Below, piece after piece: positions 9,020-17,506 of a stretch of DNA of 26,584 bases. Position 1 is the stretch's first letter, and each line of letters opens with the position of its first letter. Both the position numbers and the translations under genes were made by a program. Below the pieces are notes generated by a model, which ran no database searches, was not told where the DNA came from, and saw only the letters and a program-made list of their open reading frames with translations. This stretch comes from Pelargonium nanum (taxonomy: Eukaryota > Streptophyta > Magnoliopsida > Geraniales > Geraniaceae), in contig JAYMTF010001074.1 in NCBI GenBank assembly GCA_036897485.1, positions 1 to 26,584 on the forward strand, in the 5' to 3' direction.

Positions 9020-11888
9020 ATGGATCCAGACGCTGTGGCCAAGGCGTTTGTGGAGCACTACTACACCACCTTCGACGCCAATCGCGCCGGACTCGCCAAT
9101 CTCTACCAGGAAGGTTCCATGTTGACCTTCGAGGGCCAGAAGATCCAAGGCTCTCAGAACATCGTCGCCAAGCTCACCAGCCTCCCCTTCCAGCAGTGCC
9201 AGCACAGCATCACCACCGTCGATTGCCAGCCCTCCGGTCCCGCTGGCGGCATGCTCGTTTTCGTCTCCGGCAACCTACAGCTCGCCGGCGAGCAGCACGC
9301 GCTCAAGTTCAGCCAGGTATGTTTGCTCTCTCATTTGTTTGCTTTCTGTGCTTGTTTGGAGATCGTTCGTTAGGGTTTTAGTGTTTCTGGTGGTGTTCGC
9401 GTTGATTTGTTGGTGATCTGGTTGAAAATTATGCCTGGAATCGGTTTCTGTACGATCGAATTCGAATTTTGGTGTAGTAGTGTTTGTTGTCTCTTTCATT
9501 TGCTCCTTGTGCTTGTTTGGAGATCGTTGTTTAGGGTTTTAGGGTTTATGTTGGTGATCGGTCGTGTTTGATGATGATCTGATTGAAAATTGAGCCTGGA
9601 ATTAGTTTCTGTTGAGATTGAATTTCGGTGTGTCTCTATGATCGAACTTGAATTTTGGTGCTGGAGTGTTTGTTGTTTATTTTCTCTTTCATTTGCTCAC
9701 TTTGCTTGTTTGGAGATCGTTTGTTAGGTTTTTAGGGTTTCCGGTGATGTTCGTGCTGATCTGTTGGTGAGCGGTTTGTGTTTGTTGATGATCTGATTGA
9801 AAATTAAGTCTGGAATCGGTTTCTATTGAGATTAAATTTCGGTGTTTATCTATTATTGAAGTTGAATTTTGGTAGTGTTTGTTGTATCTATAGATCTAAG
9901 GCTTTTCCTTGTTGATTATTGATTATGAGCTCCAAGTCAAATTTTCACGTCTCATTTCTGATTGTTGCATGTTCATTACTGTATTACATGCTAACTTGTC
10001 TGCTTTGTATGATCTTACGAAAACATAAATATGTTGTTTGTTGGCTGGTTGCTAGATTTTAATCACTTTCACACATGATTATCGAGCTAGACTATTTTAT
10101 TTAGTACGGACTTGATCGTACTCATGCAATTACTTATTTGGTATGCTTTTACATTATTAGTTTTCCGATACATTGAGTTAGTGAGAGCAAAATTGGAGTG
10201 CAATTCCTGATTTACTCAACTACAAATTATAGGATTCCGTTTTTTAACTCATCTAGAAACAAATGCAAAATTGGAGTTTGGTTCCTGATTTACTGAACTT
10301 CAAATTTTAAAATTATGTTCTTTCAAATATGTAGAAATGAGTGCAAAATTTGAGTTCGGTTTAGGATTCCGTTCTTTCATTGATCTTGAGTATGTGTGAC
10401 TCCTAGCAAGTTCATTAATTATCATTTAGTTAGCTTTTCATTGCTTGAAGATGAAATAGGATTGTGGTTAAGTGGTTTAGATCATTACACCAAGGACATG
10501 AAGGCATTGAAAAGCTCTAGGTTGAATAGTTAGTGTTTGACAGCAAGAGCAAGGTCTTGAACAGTTGGTGACTCTTACACGAGTTTGTTATTGCTGTTAA
10601 GCTGTTAGGCTTAAGTTAATAAAGTCCGTTGGTTGCATAATTGGGATGTGAAAACTTGTTGTGTCCTGGGCATCATATATGTTGCTTGCCTTATTGTAAG
10701 TGAGTAAACTTTATATATCTTCATTTCGATAAGAATTGGGCAATGGCTAGATGGTTAGTTTCTGAAATGCTCTTGTTTTAGTGGTTACATTATTATCATT
10801 CTTGTAGAATTTTAGAGAGAGAATTTATGTGTTTTATTCATTCAGAAAGACACCTATAATATACACACATTAGAGAGCAGCTAATTAATCAGTCCTAATT
10901 TACAGCACTATCGGTCCCTATATCAAAGTAATATGAATCCTTAATTTACAACTATTACACCAATATAAACCTTACAGTATAAAGCACCAAAATGGTCAAA
11001 TGAACCAAATTAGTCATTGTACTTTCAAATAATCAATCTAGTCTCTTTACAAAAGTTAACCAAATTAGCCATTTCCGTAAGTTGACTGTTAAATATGTTG
11101 ATGTGACATTAAAAAAAAAAACAAAAAACTCATACAATCAATTTTGACATGTAAGTTACGCATGTTAATAGTTTTTTAATGTATAATGTATGCGTTACTT
11201 GTACTAACTTCCTATTTATATTTATTTAAAAATTATATATTTAATGTCTCATAGGTAGTAAGTGTGCAATTTTTTATTTTTAGAATGCATTTTTAAGTGA
11301 GCATTTTTTTTTGAAGCATTAAGTGGCCATTTAATTGTTCTTTTTAATATATTTAATATCACATCAACATTTCGGATTTGTAATTCAATATTCTTGAAGT
11401 CTCGTGATTAGGTGTCAAGTCGTTTCTTCAATTTGGCTCGTGTCTTGTTTCCAGTTAAAGCAAACTTTTGTTCAACTGTTGGGTAGAGTTTACAATTCGT
11501 GTGTGTGTGCATGCTGTGTTTGTTTCGTGCTAAAGGTTGGTCGTGTGCTAAAGGTTGGTCGTGTGCTATATGGACCCACACGAACATGGAACACTAACTA
11601 AATGGACTCGGTTGATGCGACCTAACACGTGTTCTACAACAGTCCCCAACACGCATGACACAATATGCACGTTATGGCCAGTTATTTTGTTGTGTTCGTG
11701 TCTAGACACTAATTGATAGCTGTACTGTTATGTGCTGTGAATCATAATATGATGTGATTTGCCAACTATTATCATTTCTAACCAAAGTTTTCTACTATGC
11801 GATCTGCTTTCAGATGTTCCATTTGATGCCAACACCACAGGGAAGCTTTTACGTGTTCAACGACATATTCCGGTTGAACTATGCATGA
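9020..11888 (+). CDS. NTF2: Nuclear transport factor 2 (NTF2)
   Basis: NTF2 is a small homodimeric carrier that binds Ran-GDP and FG-nucleoporins and returns Ran to the nucleus, sustaining the Ran gradient for nuclear import. Exons are 9020-9316 and 11814-11888, separated by a GT-AG intron (GTATGT donor, tttcag acceptor). The product is 123 residues, the usual plant NTF2 length. It begins MDPDAVAKAFVEHYYTTFDA and ends FYVFNDIFRLNYA, nearly identical to remembered Arabidopsis NTF2 proteins. The whole protein is one NTF2-like cone fold. There is no RNA-binding domain after it, so this is not a G3BP-like fusion. The coding sequence is more GC-rich than its surroundings, fitting a highly expressed housekeeping gene. 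The 2497-base intron carries a telo-box repeat at its 5' end and two transposon-like segments. Which plant paralogue (NTF2A or NTF2B) it is cannot be decided. Confidence 0.97.
9326..9885 (+). repeat. Three tandem degenerate repeats at the start of the NTF2 intron
   Basis: Copies begin at about 9326, 9491 and 9684 and run about 165-200 bases each. Every copy has ctctttcatttg-like DNA, gcttgtttggagatcgtt, a ttagggttt cluster, a gatctg(g/a)ttgaaaatt segment, gcctggaat or gtctggaat, and gtgtttgttgt at the end. The first copy starts 9 bases after the splice donor. Four exact TTAGGGTTT telo-boxes lie at 9370, 9531, 9539 and 9732. Confidence 0.85.
9886..11094 (+). other. NTF2 intron, middle part
   Basis: This part is AT-rich and non-coding. 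A loose repeated phrase (tgcaaaattggagt with ttcctgatttact) occurs around 10190-10370. From about 10985, phrases such as ccaaattagtcattgta and accaaattagcc look like decayed transposon sequence. No open reading frame or RNA gene is supported. Confidence 0.5.
11095..11370. mobile_element. Inverted-repeat element in the NTF2 intron
   Basis: The motif atgttgatgtgacattaaa at 11095-11113 recurs inverted at 11352-11370 (reverse complement atgttgatgtgatattaaa), 18 of 19 matching. The interior is AT-rich. This is consistent with a small MITE; the family is unknown and no target duplication was identified. Confidence 0.5.
11405..11715. mobile_element. GTGTTCGTG-rich hAT-like element, NTF2 intron
   Basis: Left end gattaggtgtcaag and the reverse complement of the right end (aattagtgtctagacacgaa) are loosely inverted. 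The interior holds repeated cgtgt and acacg motifs and two and a half copies of an 18-base tandem repeat (cgtgtgctaaaggttggt, about 11525-11568). The class assignment is tentative. Confidence 0.35.
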
Positions 11889-12459
11889 AAACAAGATCGG
11901 TTACTTGGATTCAAGGGTGAGAATATTTGTGGATTTGATTGTGAGTGTCCAGGAAAACTAGTTTGCTTATATCTTTGTTCATTTTCAAGACAGTTTCGAA
12001 AGAGAACTTGGGTTGGTTGTGCTATAATATTTCACTGCACCGTTCTGTGTTGTGATTGGTTGAATTCATGATGTTTAATGAATTGATTATTTGTCACAAA
12101 AAGTCCTATTCCAATATAGTTTGTTACCAGGATTTGGCTACTGAAATTATATATCAATAACCCAAATTTATGTCAATCAAGATAAACGGGTATTTTGTGG
12201 CCTTGACTTCGTCATTAAAAATATCACACTAAATGTGATAAATTCCAAGTACAAAGTTTTTGCATCTATATTCAAGAATAATCTAAAACTGAAATTGCAT
12301 TAATAACATCAGCATTTACAAACCCAATTGGTCTCTTTGGTTTTCAGAAGAAAATGATACGTATAAAGAGAATTCGAGAAATGGAGGAATCTAATTCGAT
12401 AAAAAATCCAAGACGAATTTCCAAAACCTTTAAAGAAAAGGAAATATCAAAATGTTCTA
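11889..12459 (+). other. NTF2 3' UTR and convergent intergenic DNA
   Basis: No gene is seen. The first part is presumably the NTF2 3' UTR; I find no exact AATAAA close to the stop codon. The rest is AT-rich. The gap to the stop codon of the convergent gene at 12717 is only about 830 bases, so the two 3' ends may lie close together. Confidence 0.5.
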
Positions 12460-12712
12460 TGAACGGTCATATTCGACCAGTTTGATTCTTAAACTAATTT
12501 TATGCCAAAATAGTCACAAACTATTAAAAACTGATCAAAATGATTCCCGATACTAACTTATATAAGGCCTTTTATCTGTTTTGCTAATGTTTTTAAAAAA
12601 TAAAACTAATATTTAACAGATGTTAACATCGATCACCATTTTGGTCGGCTTTCAATAGTTAAGAGACTATTTTGGTCCTGATAGCTCAAAGACTATTACG
12701 GTTGTCAAGGAG
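12460..12712. mobile_element. Fold-back MITE abutting the 3' end of the - strand gene
   Basis: The left part (from gaacggtcatattcgacc through ccaaaatagtca and aactattaaaaac) is repeated in inverted form on the right (ccaaaatagtctcttaacta, then ttgaaagccgaccaaaatgg). It shares CAAAATAGT, AACTATTGAAA and CCAAAATGG motifs with the AHK3 intron 1 hairpin at 630-754. Its right edge lies within about 5-15 bases of the stop codon at 12717-12719, so it probably forms part of that gene's 3' UTR. Confidence 0.65.
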
Positions 12713-12716
12713 ATTA

Positions 12717-15700
12717 TCACTCATCTCCACTATTCAGATTCAAATCTGGTAATTCAATAGGGGGAAGCTCAGGCATGGTGAGATGAGGTAGTGAAGGGGT
12801 TTCAATTTGTAGTTGTTTCAATTGTTTGTCATCATCTAGGACCTTCGCAGGATGGGGTTCGGGTCCTTTCATCTGTAACATTCCTGCGAGCATACCTCCG
12901 AAGGATCTAAAGGGATGGCTTACTCTATCTTTTATGGTCAGAATTAGAGAGACCTCGGATAATTGCCAAGTGATAGTAAGGACAATCATGATCGAAAGAA
13001 GCCAATGAGTAATGGAATTCTGTTTACTCACCTTCTTGAGCTCTTTGATTATCTCATCGGACTCGGATTCAGTGCTGCTCGCATCCTCATCTCCGGCATT
13101 CTTGCTATCTGAAGTTGTTGCCTCCTTTGGTTGATCGATTGATGATGAAGCGTCTCTCTTGAACGATTCTAGCTGTTGTTAACACGGAATGTTAGATGGA
13201 TTTGATATATTTTGCTATCACTTGAACAAGAACAAAACTTTAATTTGCAATGCACAATATGGTGAGATAAACAAGAATGCATTCCAACATTGGTACAATA
13301 AAATAGGGTGTACTAGTTGCATCCTTTACCTCCATTCTTGCTTAAGGGTTGTCATAGTGTTCTTATTCTTATTCTTTTATAGGTAGGATTTATCTAATCT
13401 GTGCAACTCATACACATGTTAAGGTTTATTGAAAGTTGTGTTTGATAATTTAATATTATTTATTTATAAAGTGAGTGAACAAATAATAAAAAGATACAAA
13501 ACTTGAATTTCAATGTCTCTTATCATGCGTGAAGTTTGCACATGATAGACAAACCCTTGGTATTATAAATTTTTTAAATGTAGTATGTCGAATCAAGTAT
13601 TGTATCATAGTTCATCTAATAGAGTCAAACACAAACTATTCACGCCCGGCCTAAAAAAATTCATGTTTGGCCATGGCGATTGCAGAAGCAATATGCAATA
13701 TGGTGAGATAAACAACAATGCAATGTAATATTGGTACATGGCCGTGAAACAAGTTCTAATCAAGGTGCTATACTTGTGTCCTTTAGCTCTATTCTAGTTC
13801 AATAGTGTCTTATTCTTTTTAGATGTCAGCAGCCCAACATTGGTACAACTGAATTGTAGTGTTCTACTTGCATCCTCTACCTTCATTAATTCATGTTCAA
13901 CAATTATTATAGTATTCTTATTTTGTTTTATTATTAAGATTTATCTAACCGGTGCAATTGATTCACATGTTAAGATTCATTGAGAATTGTGTTTATTAAT
14001 TTAATATTATTTATTTACTCTGAAAATATAAAAAATACACAAAAGTGAGTGAACAAATAATAAAAAATACAAAATTTAAACATCAATGTCTCTAATCATG
14101 TGTAAAGTTTGCACGTGATAGACAAACCCTTAATACTATTGTATTCTTTGAAAGTAGTATCTCAAATCAACATGTACCATACCATACTTCATTTAATGGA
14201 AAATCCGTAATAAAAATAATCTAATGGTATTTAGCCACCACAATTGCAGGAGCAATTTGCAATGTGGGTGAGATATTAACAACAAATACAGTGCAATAAT
14301 GGTACTCCGTCAAAAAAAAAAAAGCCTATATCACTTTTGTCCCTTATCTTCCATTTTTTAGTGTCCTAGTATTTGTTAGCAGTCCAGTATGTACATACCA
14401 TATCTAGTACATCTAATAGGTTAGAGATTCACGTTCAACTTCAGAAATTCGCAAAGAAAAATTCTTATGATATAGCCCCACAGTTGTGAGATTTGAATCC
14501 ACAACTTAATTGTTATCACACCCTTGGCGACTGACGTGTTTTAGTGATTCAATGTTAAGCATAATAAATGGCCAATCAACAATCAGACATCATATTTATC
14601 AACTCAATAGTGTTTTTGAAATCGGAATCAAACCAAACCAACACTACTCAACACAGAGCAATAATGTTGACACTTGGCCCAACCCTATTCTTATTGAAAA
14701 AGAGATCATATATTGTCTCAAAATTCAAAAGAGAGGAAAGTTTTCTCAAAGACAAACAAATAATATATCCTTTCCTGTTTCTTTTTGCCTCAACTTATTA
14801 TAAATTTGAGTGTAAATTGATCATAAAACCACAGACTTAACAATAAACCAATCCTTAACACTAAGACTAAAATTGTTCTTCTGCTTCAAACTGACTATTA
14901 ATTCACTTCGATTCAACAGAACATCTCAAGTTCTTCAAAAAAACAATTGAGTGTGAACAAGAACAATCAAAAGCCTAATCAGAAATGAAATCTGAGTGTT
15001 AATTGATCAAATACCAAAAACTTAACAATCTACTTCACAGAAATTTGATCCTTAACATTGAGACCACAATTTTTCTTAATCAAACAGAAAATCAATTCAT
15101 CACAACACAACATCTCAAGTTCTTCAACAGAACTTGAGCGTGAACAAGAACAATCAAAAGCCTAATCAGAAATGAAATTTGAGAGTAAAATGATCAAATA
15201 CCAAAAACTTAACAATCTGCTGCACAGAAACTGATCCTTAACATTGAGCCTACAATTGTTCTTCTCCATCAAACGGACTAGCAATTCGACTCAACACAAC
15301 ACCTCAAGTTCTTCAACAAAACTTGAGCGCGAACAAGAACAATCAAAAGCTAATCAAGTAATCAGAAATGAAATACTGAAAATCTAAACACCAGGAACAG
15401 ATCAAATTCAAATCCGACGATGCGCACAGAAGAAAAAAAACAAAATCTCAGATCCTCGAATCCAAACAGGAAAATGAATATGAGCAGATTTTAATTGATC
15501 ACCTGAGAGAGCAATTTCGAGAGAAGCTTGTCGTCGTCGTCGTCGTCTTCGAGAGCGCTCTCACCGGACGCTTCCTTGTTTTTTCTTTGCTCCATGAGTC
15601 TCTCGATCGCGACCTGGACACACTCCAGATCCTTCTTCTTGTTCTTCTCATTGGATGATTCGATTTGCATTGTTTTTTGTTCAGAATTTTTGAATCCAAA

Positions 15701-15718
15701 CAGATTGAGAATCGACAT
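12717..15718 (-). CDS. Unrecognised single-membrane-segment plant protein
   Basis: The two-exon - strand gene joins 15718-15503 to 13172-12717 through a GT-AG intron in phase 0, giving 223 residues. I do not recognise a named family. Residues 1-119 are very polar, with basic stretches (KNKKK), a run of six Asp from the gtc trinucleotide tract at about 15530-15547, and Ser/Glu/Asp-rich segments. Residues about 129-152 (HWLLSIMIVLTITWQLSEVS region) form one predicted membrane segment. A conserved-looking motif SHPFRSFGGMLAGMLQ follows, then a Pro/Leu/Asp-rich tail. No signal peptide is visible, so a tail-proximal membrane anchor with a cytosolic N-terminus is likely. The start at 15718 lies about 75 bases below a TATA box. 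A strong donor-like site inside exon 2 suggests alternative splicing (see findings). The large acidic N-terminus and single anchor fit a scaffold or membrane-tether role, but that is speculation. Confidence 0.8.
13240..14310. repeat. Degenerate tandem array A in the - strand gene's intron
   Basis: A long unit is repeated with about 570-base spacing. The marker gtgagtgaacaaataataaa is at 13473 and 14046, and gatagacaaaccctt is at about 13545 and 14119. A third marker, ggtgagata, is at 13261, 13702 and 14267. Its first interval is shorter (about 440 bases), apparently through an internal rearrangement in the middle copy. No coding sequence is seen within it. Confidence 0.75.
14311..14801. other. 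Unassigned intronic DNA
   Basis: This is AT-rich intronic sequence. On the - strand, ggattcaaatc (about 14490-14500) could be a decayed B box of a tRNA-derived SINE preceded by a weak A box, but no tail or target duplication is visible. Short open frames here show no protein-like composition. Confidence 0.4.
14802..15378. repeat. Tandem array B, three copies of about 188 bases
   Basis: The marker gaacaagaacaatcaaaag occurs at 14955, 15142 and 15331, spacing 187 and 189 bases. Between markers each copy also carries tgatcaaataccaaaaactt or a variant, ccttaacattgag, and catctcaagttcttcaac. The copies are much more alike than those of array A, so this array is younger. It begins about 125 bases inside the intron, counting from the splice donor at 15502. 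Confidence 0.9.
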
Positions 15719-15784
15719 GAGAGAGTGCAGAGGTGAAGGCTCAAGGAGTGTGTTACGTTAACATGGTTAGTTATTTGCAAGAGG

Positions 15785-15799
15785 TGGGCCTTATATAAT
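15785..15799 (-). promoter_or_regulatory. TATA box and GGCCCAC motif of the - strand gene
   Basis: On the - strand the sequence reads attatataaggcccacc: a TATATAA box (about 15797-15791) followed directly by GGCCCAC. It lies about 75 bases upstream of the start codon at 15718, predicting a leader of roughly 40-45 bases. GGCCCA motifs are known TCP-type/UP1 elements of housekeeping promoters. Confidence 0.55.
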
Positions 15800-15820
15800 A
15801 CTCATGCGTGGCACATGACA

Positions 15821-15866
<46 letters not shown>
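15821..15866. repeat. (TAT)n microsatellite
   Basis: About 15 uninterrupted TAT units lie just upstream of the TATA box of the - strand gene. The tract may be the tail of the LINE-like sequence next to it, whose 3' end would read (ATA)n on the - strand. Confidence 0.95.
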
Positions 15867-15868
<2 letters not shown>

Positions 15869-16140
15869 TTTATTTGTCGAAACTGCAAATTATATTAGTT
15901 TAAAAATATCCAAGAAAAGAGCATCCAAAACTACCCGGAGAGGGCATATTCATCCCAATTACAAAGATATAACTCAAAAAATAGAGTACCTAGCTAAAAT
16001 GTGGACTATCCCACTCGTTGATCTCCTAACATAAGAACAAAAATCTCGAACAAAAGATCATAACAAAACAACATAGTCACTGAAAGGAGGCTCAAACGGC
16101 TCAGATCCGCTACAAACAATGAAATTTCGAAAACTGAGAC
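15867..16140 (-). mobile_element. Possible 5'-truncated LINE 3' end
   Basis: Read on the - strand, this contains gttatgatcttttgttcgag, cctctccgggtagttttgga and taatataatttgcagtttcg, and ends in caaataaatga before the (ATA)n tract. Gene-free DNA ending in a gcagtttcgac motif and a simple-repeat tail resembles the 3' UTR of plant L1-type LINEs. No reverse transcriptase remains, so the call rests on resemblance alone. Confidence 0.4.
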
Positions 16141-16820
16141 ATATAAATCTACATTTAAGCATATTTTTTGTCAAAACGATTGACCCATGATAAGATTTTG
16201 TTCATCTCTTTGTCTTAAGAGTACATGCTTTCTCTAAAAAAAATTGTTATAAAATGAATATCTACACTTTCTTAATTTGTTAGTTGTATGAGTTATCAAT
16301 AATAGTTTTTAAAACTTTTTTTTTAGTAAAAATCCTACTTCATTCGTCTTATGTTATTTTTATTTAGAGAAAAACTAAGAACAAATTAGTTAGTGTGACA
16401 TATTTACTCTTGTATTTTTATGATTACGTGTTAATAAATTCTACTAACAGCTCATGAAGAAAAGAGGATCGTTGATTTTGAAATTGATAAAATACTTAAC
16501 TATTGTAGGAAAAGAAAAGGATTTATTTGAACACGTGGGAAAAAATACCAAGAGTTAGGAAGAAAGTTTGTATCGTCTTCTTTGACCAAAAATCAATCAT
16601 TTAGTGGTTGCTTTTTATGGTGCTCCTCGTCCATCCATGGATATATTATAGAGACATTTTGTTTTTATCCACTTTGGCTAATAAGTCCAAACTCATAGGT
16701 TCAACACAAAGATGGTAAAATAAGAAAGTACAACTAGCAATTTGAAACTGGACCACTCAATATCTGTTTCGCATTTTTATGAGTCAAGATTGCAAAGCCA
16801 AATTAATTTCCGAGTCAGAC
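16141..16820. other. Intergenic DNA with a decayed Stowaway-like segment
   Basis: No gene is seen. Around 16337-16420 the phrases tacttcattcgtcttatgtt, gagaaaaactaag and ttagttagtgtgacatattt followed by actcttgta resemble the left part of the Stowaway-like element at 18254, so a relic of that family is likely. A matching right end was not found. Confidence 0.4.
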
Positions 16821-17217
16821 AAACATGCACAAACCTACACATTTTACGTTTAAAACCAAATCCCTCACCCCCTACACACATTTTACATGTAGAACTCAAA
16901 ACCGATCTAAAACCCGCTTCAAATTAGGTTCGGACTATACCTTTCCAACCAACCCCCAAACCCGAATTGCTAGCTCTAGAGTTGGCAATTTAAATCTAAA
17001 CCCGCGGTATCCGATTCAATTTGACTTATGTATGATCCGATCAAGTTTTGAACCGGATCGAATTAGATTTATCCCGCAAAAGTACAGATCAGCTCGGAGA
17101 GATGCACACAAATCCACACATTTTACACTAAAAATCCAAAATCCGATATGAACAATCTGATCCAATCCTTTATCAGTCCGAATCCGAACAAATCTAATCT
17201 AATTCTAACCAGCTCTA
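16821..17217. mobile_element. Adjoining hAT-like elements between genes 3 and 4
   Basis: At 16965-16977 the end of one element (aattgctagctcta, inverse of tagagctagcaatt) meets the start of another (tagagttggcaattt, 16977). The second runs to a right end ctaaccagctcta at 17217. Both contain aacccg and atccgat stretches. The phrase cacacattttac recurs at about 16838, 16874 and 17117, suggesting a shared sub-terminal sequence. No clean target duplication was found. Confidence 0.45.
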
Positions 17218-17299
17218 TAAGAAAGGAAAGGAAAAAAAAAAACAGAAAAAAAAATTAAAATATTGAGACAGACTATGAATCTAAAGACAAATTAAATCA

Positions 17300-17506
17300 A
17301 ACCCTTTTTTTTTTCCAAAACAATTTACAATCATAATAGAAAAAACATTTACAGCATCAAGAGGATGGAGCAAGGGCTAATCTACCAGCAAACTAAGGTC
17401 AAGTCCAGGAGTTCATTATACACAAACCGAATCGAGAAACCATCTAGCAGGTGAAGAATTCAAAGTTAGAGATATGCAGACACGGGATATGACAAGTTAC
17501 TTACTC
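17300..17506 (-). other. Probable CAMTA4 3' UTR
   Basis: About 200 bases of non-repetitive sequence follow the CAMTA4 stop codon on the - strand. They end near an A/T-rich, simple-sequence stretch at 17218-17340. No unambiguous AATAAA is seen, so the end point is approximate. Confidence 0.45.

Noticed and set aside
13189..13386. 65-codon + strand open frame
   Set aside because: It is inside tandem array A; the second array copy does not keep the frame, so it is not under coding constraint.
14430..14530. SINE relic on the - strand
   Set aside because: Only a B-box-like motif is convincing; no tail, no target duplication and a weak A box.
14510..14840. Two overlapping + strand open frames of about 90 codons
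   Set aside because: They fall in the intron of the - strand gene, have low-complexity AT-driven composition and no splice or homology support.
14802..15378. CRISPR-like array
   Set aside because: The repeats are 188-base tandem duplications with no short repeat-spacer pattern, and the DNA is plant nuclear.
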